DNA of 32,695 nt, taken from positions 1 to 32,695 of the forward strand of contig JAGWVT010000026.1 of NCBI GenBank assembly GCA_018970765.1, in the 5' to 3' direction. Positions within the stretch are counted from its first letter, which is position 1. Each line of letters starts with the position of its first letter. Source of the DNA: Actinomycetales bacterium. Lineage in GTDB: Bacteria > Actinomycetota > Actinomycetes > S36-B12. The position numbers and the translations under genes are program-made. Of the stretch, positions 1 through 7,910 are shown piece by piece. Below the pieces are notes generated by a model that ran no database searches, was not told the DNA's origin, and saw only the letters and a program-made list of their open reading frames with translations.

Positions 1-1
1 G

Positions 2-1618
2 ACTCGCAGCCAGGGCAATGCAGGCGAACTCCCTGACAATCAAGACCAGGCACCCACGCCAGGGCCTCTACCCACACGCAACGCATTGACCCAACCCGCC
101 GGCCCTGCAGACCCAGTCCCAACTGACGCTGGAGTATCAACTACTCACCAAAGCTCAGCACCAACTCCTTCCACTATTGGTCAAGTGCCAACTGGCGAGC
201 CCACTATGGACGGCGTAGTTACCGCAGTCCCCACTACAGGGATCAATGCTCAGGACAACTTGTCGAAGCAAGCTGAGTCCTCCCCACAACCGCTCTATGC
301 GCGGACCTTCCCACGATCCTCAAGAACCGGGCAGCAAAACACCAGTACGGTGGCTGCTTCTGCTGAGCCACCAGACGTCACATCCGGCGCACCCAGTGAA
401 ACCGTGGTGCAACGCAAACCTGCAGAGCTGAATTCAGAACGTCAGGTTCCGAGTTCGTCTGGGTTGGGTTCGTCTCCGGTGGTTTCGTCGCCGACTGATT
501 CACGCCATGCGGAAGATGCCGAAGCAGGCAATCAAATGACCTTGCCAACGGATGTGCGCCAAGCTGTTGCGCAGACCACGGGCCAGGCTCCTGTGTCCGT
601 GCCTATTCGTCGTGGAGCCGCCATAGCTGCTGAGGCTCGGGCACTGCGGGCTGATGCCTTTACCCGCGGTGGAGTGATCCACGCACCTGGGACTGCGCCC
701 CTGCTATCGCACGATGACCGCCGATTGCTGGCGCACGAGGTGACTCATCTTGTCCAGCAAGCACGTTATGGGTCGGCACTGCCAGCCGAAGGAACCTCGG
801 GTGGTCAGGCATTGGAACGGCAGGCGATGCAGTCCGAGTCGGCCGTTTCGCCGTCCCAGGGTCGCATCGTTCCTGCTCGGCGCAACGCTGTCCGGCCTGC
901 ACTTCGAGCGGCCCAGCCGTCTGCCGCGAGCCCACCGGGTGTCTCTTCGCACAGCGTGTCGAGTGCGGGCGCGACGGCGCTCCCCTCTGCGAACGGCCCG
1001 ATCCGCACATCGGCCACGCGTGGTGCTCAGGGTCATTCGGTGGCAGGTTCTTCGGTGGCAGGTTCATCGATAGCAGCGGATGAGGATGAGCAGGCCCCCA
1101 AAGACCCCGCCGCGCAAGCGATGCGGTCCGCCTCGGGTGAGGGCAGTTTGGGTGCGACTGGCAGCGAGGGCTCAATGCCGCCGCCACCCGTGCCTGCGCG
1201 TCCGGTGCCGGCGACGGTTCCCCCGTCGCGTGACCTGTCGCCCCGCATGTCCCGTGCGCCCCAAGTTCACCACTTACACGATGCGCACCATACGGCTAGG
1301 CCAGCTCTCCCACCGGCTCCTCTGACGACTCCAGCGCCCACGGCCAGCGCTGGCATCCAGCGCCGCGCGTCCAGGTCAAGCACGGATGCGACGATAGGGG
1401 CTTCCACAGCCGCGCAGGAGGACTCAAGTGACCGACCAGCCAGCGCTCCAGGCTCTGGAGCGCGGACCGCGGTCAGGCCTTCGGTGGACACCACCCGTGA
1501 CCAGGAATGGCTTATGCGCCATGCGCAAGCGCTCTACCCCTTACTTCGCACCATGTTGCGAGCTGAGCTTCTCCGCGATCACGAACGGCGTGGGCACATG
1601 CTCAAGGAGAACTTCTGA
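2..1618 (+). CDS. DUF4157-type (eCIS core domain) protein, 5' end missing
   Basis: The frame is open from the first bases of the window, so the true start lies upstream; the TTG at 86 is only the first possible start inside the window. Numbering from that TTG, residues 1-150 are Pro/Ser/Thr/Ala-rich and probably disordered. Residues 165-230 resemble the DUF4157 domain found with extracellular contractile injection systems (eCIS), including an HEVTH metallopeptidase-type motif at residues 217-221 (nt 734-748) and a following LVQQ. Then about 240 residues of low-complexity linker lead to a predicted C-terminal helix rich in Leu and Arg (about residues 475-505). In eCIS loci DUF4157 often sits at the N-terminus of cargo or toxins; no toxin domain is recognisable here, so a cargo adaptor, structural partner or inactive protease are all possible. 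The stop overlaps the next ATG by one base (TGATG), showing it belongs to the CIS operon. Confidence 0.75.
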   Translation, partial: TRSQGNAGELPDNQDQAPTPGPLPTRNALTQPAGPADPVPTDAGVSTTHQSSAPTPSTIGQVPTGEPTMDGVVTAVPTTGINAQDNLSKQAESSPQPLYARTFPRSSRTGQQNTSTVAASAEPPDVTSGAPSETVVQRKPAELNSERQVPSSSGLGSSPVVSSPTDSRHAEDAEAGNQMTLPTDVRQAVAQTTGQAPVSVPIRRGAAIAAEARALRADAFTRGGVIHAPGTAPLLSHDDRRLLAHEVTHLVQQARYGSALPAEGTSGGQALERQAMQSESAVSPSQGRIVPARRNAVRPALRAAQPSAASPPGVSSHSVSSAGATALPSANGPIRTSATRGAQGHSVAGSSVAGSSIAADEDEQAPKDPAAQAMRSASGEGSLGATGSEGSMPPPPVPARPVPATVPPSRDLSPRMSRAPQVHHLHDAHHTARPALPPAPLTTPAPTASAGIQRRASRSSTDATIGASTAAQEDSSDRPASAPGSGARTAVRPSVDTTRDQEWLMRHAQALYPLLRTMLRAELLRDHERRGHMLKENF

Positions 1619-3078
1619 TGTCCGTGCCTAGCTCCTTCGATGCGGAATACACGGCCACCAATTTTCGTGGATTTTCGCTCAGCGTTGACATCGTCGGCGG
1701 TGATCAGACTTTAGGCGCGAACTGGCAAACCCTGTCACTGGGGAGTGTCACCCTGCAGGCCAACGACATAGATGCAGGCGGCTATCAGCAGTCTCGGTTT
1801 CAACTCCTCGGGCAGTTGGCCTACGGCGACGTCACCCTCACTCGGCCCTGGACTCCCAATCAGTCCGGTTGGATCGCTGAGTGGTTTGCCCTCGCTGAGC
1901 AATACGGACCCACGACAGTCTCGGTAACGATCAATTACCTTGACGTCTCCGGCAATTTGCAGAAGGCCTCGTACAACTTTCGAAACGCTTACCCCGTCAC
2001 ATGGACCCAGCCCAACTTCGCCGCAGTGCCCTCAGATCAGCAACCGCCGTCGATTACCGAGTCGCTGACGTTCAGCCATGCCGGATATTTCGACACCAAT
2101 GGACTAACACCTGGCATCCAAGACCCCGAAGCCGTTCAGGTCTTCCGTCTCATGATCCTGCCGGGTTCGGCTGGAGTTCCAGGCATGGCCAGCGCACTGG
2201 CGTCGATGACGAGTTGGACTCCTATGGGTGCAGCCATGGGTGGGACATCCGTCACCTCAGCCGCTTCCTCACTCGTTGCACAAGCCATGGGCATGCTTGG
2301 ACCCTTCCCATCAATCACATTTTGGGTGCCGCCGAGTTCGATGAGCGTTTCGAAGTCCGCGAACTGGAGCGTGAACAACTCCCCCAATGCCAATGGTTCG
2401 GGGCCGGTGACCTGGGGCGGCACCGATCCCCTGGCCTTGTCTTTCGACTTCATCTTGGACGCGGCCGCCACAGACTCAAACGGTATGGAGACCTCTGCTC
2501 GCAATGCGGAGCAACTGGCAACACTGGTTGGGCCCAGTGGGCATTCGGTCTTGCCGGTGGTTGAACAGTTGCTCGCGCTCTGCGAGGTAGACCCGCTGTC
2601 AGCCGTTCTCGGTATGGGCAGTTCCCCGTTGGTGATGCTGCTCTGGGGAGATTTCATTTCACCGCTGTGTTACGTGTCCGATATCCAACTGCAATTCACG
2701 AAGTTCAATGCAGACGGAGAGCCTGTGCGCGCGACCGGCACGTTGTCGTTGCGGCAGTACCCAGTCAGCGACGCACTGCAGAATCCGACATCCGGCGGCG
2801 AACTGCCGAGAACGGCTGCAACGCTTTATGACGGCGACAGCCTCGCCCATGTCGCCTATCGCGCTTACCGTGACCCAGCTCGTTGGCGAGACCTCGCCGA
2901 GGTTAACGGAATCGACGACCCCCTTCGGACGGTACCTGGGGTGAGCTTGCTCGTCCCAGCGGCCCAGGAACTTCCGGCTCGAACTGAGACCGGGCGGCTT
3001 GCCTCGGGATCGGGGATGTCGGGCTCGGCTCGCCGCGCGGGGATTGAAACCTCGGGTCGCATGCAGGCACTCACATGA
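1618..3078 (+). CDS. CIS tail-tube/LysM baseplate hub fusion protein (Afp7-like)
   Basis: 486 residues. Residues 1-160 look like a T4 gp19-type tail tube protein: beta-rich, ending in the typical stretch of a Pro-Val-Thr-Trp strand (126-129) and a 'SLTFSHAGYF' strand (149-158). After a Gly/Ala/Met-rich linker (about 180-228), residues 229-385 resemble the tube-like domain of Afp7/Pvc7 hub proteins, and residues 397-450 are a LysM-like domain (YDGDSLAHVAYRAYRDPARW, then NGIDDP). In Afp and PVC particles the tube proteins and the LysM hub protein are separate genes; here two tube folds seem joined in one chain. Role inferred: the layer between inner tube and spike. It overlaps the upstream gene by 1 base and the spike gene by 4 (ATGA). 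The domain calls rest on motif reading, not on a profile search; the LysM and hub part is the most certain. Confidence 0.82.
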   Translation: MSVPSSFDAEYTATNFRGFSLSVDIVGGDQTLGANWQTLSLGSVTLQANDIDAGGYQQSRFQLLGQLAYGDVTLTRPWTPNQSGWIAEWFALAEQYGPTTVSVTINYLDVSGNLQKASYNFRNAYPVTWTQPNFAAVPSDQQPPSITESLTFSHAGYFDTNGLTPGIQDPEAVQVFRLMILPGSAGVPGMASALASMTSWTPMGAAMGGTSVTSAASSLVAQAMGMLGPFPSITFWVPPSSMSVSKSANWSVNNSPNANGSGPVTWGGTDPLALSFDFILDAAATDSNGMETSARNAEQLATLVGPSGHSVLPVVEQLLALCEVDPLSAVLGMGSSPLVMLLWGDFISPLCYVSDIQLQFTKFNADGEPVRATGTLSLRQYPVSDALQNPTSGGELPRTAATLYDGDSLAHVAYRAYRDPARWRDLAEVNGIDDPLRTVPGVSLLVPAAQELPARTETGRLASGSGMSGSARRAGIETSGRMQALT

Positions 3079-4877
3079 CCACGTACAGCACCACCGCTCC
3101 CAATCTGGAGCTTCACCTGCTCATCGATGATGTGCCGATACCTGCCGCCATGGCCAACCAGATCAGATTGATTCGTGTTGAGCAGGCGTTCAATCTTCCT
3201 TCCGTAGCCGAGATTGAGCTCGTTGATGCACAGCAGGGCGCTGCCGAAAGTTTGACCATGCTCCCTGGATCGCTGGTGCAGGTCCGTGCCGTCGCCGGGG
3301 ATGATCCGGTTGGGTTAGCCATCTTCGCCGGGCGCGTCGAGACTGTCGAAGTTCGCTATGACGATGTGTACGGCTTGCGCAGCGTCGTTCGGGCATTTGA
3401 CGGCGCCCACTCCCTGCTGCGCAGCAACATCACTATGAACTACCCGTTTATGTCGTACAGCGAGGTTGCAGGGCTCCTCGCGGCGGAGAACGAGTTGATT
3501 CCTGACGTGGTTCCACACCCCGTTGTGCACACCAGCGTTGTACAGGCCAATGAAACCTCGTGGGACTTCCTTGTCAGGCTCGGTCGCGAGATCGGCTATG
3601 TCGTCATGGTGACGGTAGACAGCATTACGGGACTCACCTACCTGTACTTCGGCCCTCCGACTCCGAATGGTGTTGTGGAGGCCGAATTGGGCGATGAGGC
3701 AATTGGGCACCTAAGCGCCTCGACTTCGGCTTCAGGCCTAGCCGCGACCGCATCCACGCGCGGCTGGGATCAGTCCTTGGCCATGCCAGCCATCGGCGAG
3801 GCGCCCCCTGCCAGTGTCACGGCCATCACCCCACTGCTGCCCGAGGAACTCGGGGTCGAGTTCTCACCTACAGGGCAACGCATCAGTTTGGAACGACTCG
3901 CTGAGAACGAGGCGGCCACCGAAGCGGCATCAGCTGGATTTGCGATGCGCCTTGCCGGTGCGTTCGCAAATCTCGAGGGTGAAGTTCGAGGGAATCCGTC
4001 GATTAAACCTCGAACATCAATCGTCCTTATCAAAGCGGGAATGTTGACTGGTGAATACGTCGTGTCAGCAGCCCAGCACGTCTTCATGCCCCTGCTGGGG
4101 GGTTACCGCACTTCCTTTACTTGCAGTGGCCACGAAGATCGCAGTCTTCGTGGACTGACGACCCCCGTGAAACAGCAGCCGATCCTTCAGGGCGTCTACC
4201 CCGCCATCGTCACCGATGTCGAGGACCCAGAAGGCCTCGGCCGCGTGTTGTTGAGTTTTCCTTGGCTTGCAGAGACCTACGTGAGTCCGTGGGCTCGCGT
4301 CATTCAGGCCGGTGCAGGTCCGATGATGGGAACTCAGATTCTTCCTGAACCCTTAGACGAGGTCCTGGTCGCCTTCGAGAATGGGCAACTGGACGCGCCC
4401 TATGTCCTCGGCGGCCTGTATAGCACCGAACGGCGGGGTGCGATCGGGGCGGCAAGCCTTGTACAGGGCGTCACGATGAAGCGGGCCTTCACCTCACGCA
4501 CGGGACATCAACTCATCTTTGACGATAGCCCAGAAACACCCGGCGTGCTTCTTCAAACCACATTCGGTGCGTCCTGCATGATTCGCATATCCCCGGAAAC
4601 CGGCATCACCATCACAACGTTAGAAGAGCAACCCATCATCATCAATAGTGCATCAGACGTGACCATCAACTCAGAAGGTGCGGTCATCGTGAACTCCGCG
4701 GACGTGACGATCAATGGCGAGGGAGATGTATCCATCTCCGCTGAGGGGGCTATCGAGATCAGCGCCGCAGACGAATTGAACCTAGCTGCCACATCGGTGA
4801 CCGTGGAAGCTGAAGATATTTCTTTGGTTGCCGGCGAGATCAACATCGCCGGTGGCATCGTGAGCTTGGGTATCTAA
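3075..4877 (+). CDS. VgrG-like CIS spike protein (Afp8-like)
   Basis: 600 residues. Residues 10-360 match the gpD/gp27-type hub of VgrG proteins. Residues 374-450 form the gp5-type OB fold (phage base V), with the characteristic 'IVTDVEDPEGLGRVLLSFPW' run and a following 'VLVAFENGQLDAPYVLGGLY' strand. Residues 514-600 are short alternating Ile/Val/Asn/Ser/Ala strands (repeats such as DVTINSEGA, DVTINGEGD), expected to form the trimeric beta-helix needle. It would form the central spike under the tube and pierce the target membrane on contraction. It starts by a 4-base overlap with the LysM gene and ends 2 bases before the gp25 gene. No extra toxin or enzymatic domain is visible at the C-terminus, and no PAAR cap gene follows. 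Confidence 0.93.
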   Translation: MTTYSTTAPNLELHLLIDDVPIPAAMANQIRLIRVEQAFNLPSVAEIELVDAQQGAAESLTMLPGSLVQVRAVAGDDPVGLAIFAGRVETVEVRYDDVYGLRSVVRAFDGAHSLLRSNITMNYPFMSYSEVAGLLAAENELIPDVVPHPVVHTSVVQANETSWDFLVRLGREIGYVVMVTVDSITGLTYLYFGPPTPNGVVEAELGDEAIGHLSASTSASGLAATASTRGWDQSLAMPAIGEAPPASVTAITPLLPEELGVEFSPTGQRISLERLAENEAATEAASAGFAMRLAGAFANLEGEVRGNPSIKPRTSIVLIKAGMLTGEYVVSAAQHVFMPLLGGYRTSFTCSGHEDRSLRGLTTPVKQQPILQGVYPAIVTDVEDPEGLGRVLLSFPWLAETYVSPWARVIQAGAGPMMGTQILPEPLDEVLVAFENGQLDAPYVLGGLYSTERRGAIGAASLVQGVTMKRAFTSRTGHQLIFDDSPETPGVLLQTTFGASCMIRISPETGITITTLEEQPIIINSASDVTINSEGAVIVNSADVTINGEGDVSISAEGAIEISAADELNLAATSVTVEAEDISLVAGEINIAGGIVSLGI

Positions 4878-4879
4878 TC

Positions 4880-5287
4880 ATGATTGTAGATCAAAACTTC
4901 ATTGGCTGGGGATTCGACTTTCCTTTTGGAGTGGATTCGCAGGGTGGCTTCGCAATGGTGACCGGCTCGGCCAATATCGAACGTTCGATCCGACTGATCA
5001 TCGGAACTGCATACGGTGAACGACCTATGCGTCCGGAGTTCGGCTGTGGGATCCACGACTTGATCTTCGAATCTGCCTCCACAGAATTGATTAGCCGAAT
5101 TCAAATTCAAGTGACGGCATCATTGAAGCGATGGGAAACTCGAGCAGACATACTTGCGGTCGACGTGTCATTTCCCGGTGACCCATCACTGGTCCACATT
5201 CTTGTCACTTACCGAATCAAAGGCACGTACGATCCAAGGAATCTCCTTGTCCCCTTCTATCTGATCCCAAGCAAGGAGGAACAGTGA
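4880..5287 (+). CDS. gp25-like baseplate wedge protein (Afp9-like)
   Basis: 135 residues, within the usual size of the gp25/gpW lysozyme-like baseplate family. Residues 30-130 contain the family pattern: 'NIERSIRLIIGTAYGERPMR' followed by PEFGCGI, then the helix beginning 'ELISRIQIQVTASLKRWE' and the strands ADILAVDV and HILVTYRI. In contractile tails this protein links the baseplate wedges to the first sheath ring. The ATG lies two bases after the spike stop codon, and the end overlaps the next GTG start (GTGA), so translation of the baseplate genes is coupled. The family name 'lysozyme' is historical; no lytic activity is implied. Confidence 0.92.
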   Translation: MIVDQNFIGWGFDFPFGVDSQGGFAMVTGSANIERSIRLIIGTAYGERPMRPEFGCGIHDLIFESASTELISRIQIQVTASLKRWETRADILAVDVSFPGDPSLVHILVTYRIKGTYDPRNLLVPFYLIPSKEEQ

Positions 5288-7218
5288 CCCTCCCCGCACC
5301 GCACTTGGACGACAGGTCCTTTCAGGACCTCGTCGATGAGGCCAAGCGGCTGGTGCAACAACGCTGCCCCGAGTGGACCGATCACAACGTTGCTGATCCC
5401 GGAGTCACACTGATCGAAACGTTCGCGTTCATGGTGGACCAGTTGATCTACCGCCTGAACCGGGTACCAGATTTGAACTACATCAAGTTCCTCGAACTTC
5501 TGGGAGAGTCGCTCCGCCCCCCGGCTGCGGCAATTGCGCCGCAACGCTTCCTGCTGTCAGTTCCCCAGGCGTCCGACGTCCTCGTGCCGCAAGGCACTCA
5601 GGTATCCACGGCTCGCCGGAGCACCGAGACTCCGCTCATCTACACCACGACGCAGGATCTGGTCTTGGTCTCCGTCGGGCTGTTGGGCGTAGCGACGCAG
5701 AAGGTTGGACAGGAAATCTCACGTGAGGATGAGGTACTTGCCACAGGTAACGAGTTTCCCTGCTTTTCCACGGTTCCACAGGTGGGTGATGCGCTATATG
5801 TGGGTCTGACCAATCCCGCACCTTCGTGCATCGTTCGCCTTACTGTCGATGCGCAGATTGAGGGTATCGGCGTAGATCCACTTCGTCCACCGCTGGTGAT
5901 CGAAGCATGGGATAGTCACCAGTGGTACCCGGTAACTCTGCTCTCGGACAATACCGGTGGCCTGAATCGTCGGGGCACGATCGAATTCCACATTCCGCGC
6001 CAAGCTGCATCGGTAATCGATGGACGAACAGGCGGGTGGCTGCGCCTTCGCATCGTCCCGACGACAGGTGACCAGCCTGCGTACACCGCATCTCCACAGA
6101 TTCGCTCCATCGAAGCGGCGACGATCGGCGGAGTCGTTGACGTTTCACACTCGATGCCGGTGGTGAACGAGATCCTCGGCCTCACCTCGGGTGCCGCTGG
6201 ACAGGTCATGCAGATGAACAAGTCGCCGCTGATCGCCGGTCAAGAGGACCTCACCCTAGAGGTGAGCTCGCCCAATGGGTGGACAACCTGGACTCGAGTT
6301 GACTCGTTCGCGCAGAGTTCAGCAGAGGATCGGCACTTCATGGTTGATGATGTTGCAGGGCAGATTCGATTCGGGCCACTCATTCGACTGCCGGATGGCA
6401 GTGCTCGGGGATACGGCGCCACCCCGCAACCCGCCTGCACTGTTCGTGTGCCGATCTATCGAGTGGGTGGTGGGCGACAGGGCAACGTGGATGCCGGCAC
6501 GATAACGGTCTTGCGGTCCAGCATTCCCTTCATCTCGAAGGTCGACAACATGGAAGCTGCAGTTGGCGGAGTCGACGCGGAGACGCTCGATCAGCTCAAG
6601 GCCAGGGCTGCAATCTCGGTCCGCGCTCGCAACCGGGCCGTGACCCCTACGGACATAGAGCAAATCGTGCAAACTGCCGCTCCAACATTGGTGAGGGTCC
6701 ATTGCGTGGACGCCGTCACGTTAGACCGACCAGGAACAATTCTCATCCTCGTCATTCCCGAGGTGCCCGAAGGGCACATTCCTTTCGAGCTTCTGCAGCC
6801 CCGCGCCGAGGTGCTCGCAGACGTCAAAAGCTACCTCGATGAGCGCAGGCTCCTTGGCACCACGATGAGGGTGGAACCTCCCCGCTATCTCGGGGTCTCA
6901 GTCATGGTCCGCATCGCGGTAGTGGAAGGTGCGGCACGTGACAAAGTTGCCGCAGCCGCCAATGACGCCATCACGCGCTTCGTGCACCCAACCATGGGTG
7001 GCTACGACGGCAAGGGCTGGCCCTTCGGCCGTGCACTTGCGATTGGTGATATTTACGGCCTTCTTCAACGGGTTCCGGGCATTCTCTACGTAGACCGAGC
7101 GCGCGTCGTTGCGGTGGACGCCATCACTGGTGAGCGCGGTGAGCCGAGTGATCAGGTACAGCCGGGCCAACTGGATCTGCTTTACAACACCGGTAACGAC
7201 ATCGAAGTCCTGCCGTGA
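5284..7218 (+). CDS. Baseplate J-like protein (Afp11-like)
   Basis: 644 residues with a GTG start in the GTGA overlap with the gp25 gene. The first 90 residues carry the marked eCIS baseplate J N-terminus (PEWTDHNVADPGVTLIETFA, residues 33-52, then a helix LIYRLNRVPDLNYIKFLELLG). Residues 380-560 hold the J-like core with 'GGVDAETLDQLKARAA', and the C-terminal part has a second alpha/beta region. The protein is the main wedge component of the baseplate, comparable to T4 gp6. The genes on both sides overlap it by 4 bases. In classic Afp/PVC clusters a PAAR gene (afp10) lies between gp25 and this gene; here there is no room for one. Confidence 0.92.
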   Translation: MTLPAPHLDDRSFQDLVDEAKRLVQQRCPEWTDHNVADPGVTLIETFAFMVDQLIYRLNRVPDLNYIKFLELLGESLRPPAAAIAPQRFLLSVPQASDVLVPQGTQVSTARRSTETPLIYTTTQDLVLVSVGLLGVATQKVGQEISREDEVLATGNEFPCFSTVPQVGDALYVGLTNPAPSCIVRLTVDAQIEGIGVDPLRPPLVIEAWDSHQWYPVTLLSDNTGGLNRRGTIEFHIPRQAASVIDGRTGGWLRLRIVPTTGDQPAYTASPQIRSIEAATIGGVVDVSHSMPVVNEILGLTSGAAGQVMQMNKSPLIAGQEDLTLEVSSPNGWTTWTRVDSFAQSSAEDRHFMVDDVAGQIRFGPLIRLPDGSARGYGATPQPACTVRVPIYRVGGGRQGNVDAGTITVLRSSIPFISKVDNMEAAVGGVDAETLDQLKARAAISVRARNRAVTPTDIEQIVQTAAPTLVRVHCVDAVTLDRPGTILILVIPEVPEGHIPFELLQPRAEVLADVKSYLDERRLLGTTMRVEPPRYLGVSVMVRIAVVEGAARDKVAAAANDAITRFVHPTMGGYDGKGWPFGRALAIGDIYGLLQRVPGILYVDRARVVAVDAITGERGEPSDQVQPGQLDLLYNTGNDIEVLP

Positions 7219-7910
7219 ATCAGACACCACGTCCTGGGGAAGTTGTTCACCCACACAAATCTGAGCGTCGGTTGATACCCGGTCTCACCTCTCCCTTTCC
7301 CCTGATCGACCAGGTTCCGGCAATGTATGCCGAAGACGCATTCCTCCAGCGGATGCTCCCCGCGCTGGATGAGGTCCTCGCTCCCATCGTCAGTGTCTTG
7401 GACTGCTTCTACGCATACCTGGATCCGCAAACTGCTCCGCCCGACATGGTGCGATACCTCGGCTCATGGCTGCTGGCGTTTTATCCGATGGAGGCAAACG
7501 AAGACACCCTACGGTTCCTCGTCTCAACAGCGGTTGCCAGAGCCCGGTGGCGTGGCACTGCAGAAGCACTGCGCGAATACCTCGTGCCACGCGAGGTGCG
7601 TGCCGTCACCATTGATGACCCCGGCGGGACGTATGTGAGTGCCTACGCCACGGATCCGGAGCAGTGGCCGCCTACCCCTGAGCCACGGGTGACCATCACC
7701 TGCGAACTGTGGACCAACGAGCCTGTCGCATCGGCCCGCATTGATCGCCTTGTTCGAGTTCTCATTCCAGCGCACGTGTACTACGAGCTCAGAGTCGTCC
7801 ACCCTCCCCCGGCCGATCCCGAACCCGTGGATGTCCATCCACAAGAACCACCACCTGGAGCTACTCTTGCCGTCTCTGATGCCCAGATGGCCGATCCTGG
7901 ATTTCCGTGA
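7215..7910 (+). CDS. Phage tail protein I family baseplate protein (Afp12-like)
   Basis: 231 residues, GTG start overlapping the baseplate J stop by 4 bases. Residues 22-130 match tail protein I (Phage_tail_I): an N-terminal segment of 'LIDQVPAMYAED', a long helix around 'RMLPALDEVLAPIVSVLDCF', a short 'YLDPQTAPPDMVRYLGSWL' motif and the 'ARARWRGTAEALREYLV' helix. The C-terminal 100 residues are beta strands with a final Pro-rich tail (VHPPPADPEPVDVHPQEPPP). It is expected to complete the baseplate wedge with the J protein. Afp13-type fibre genes usually follow; none does, and the next gene is a membrane protein instead. Confidence 0.9.
   Translation: MNQTPRPGEVVHPHKSERRLIPGLTSPFPLIDQVPAMYAEDAFLQRMLPALDEVLAPIVSVLDCFYAYLDPQTAPPDMVRYLGSWLLAFYPMEANEDTLRFLVSTAVARARWRGTAEALREYLVPREVRAVTIDDPGGTYVSAYATDPEQWPPTPEPRVTITCELWTNEPVASARIDRLVRVLIPAHVYYELRVVHPPPADPEPVDVHPQEPPPGATLAVSDAQMADPGFP

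Noticed and set aside
660-1494. Several open frames opposite or across the DUF4157 gene
   Set aside because: They are Arg/Pro/Ser-rich shadows of a GC-rich low-complexity gene, with no domain and no start signals.
3075-4877. Spike protein with an effector domain at its tip
   Set aside because: The C-terminus consists only of beta-helix repeats; no enzymatic or toxin motif follows.
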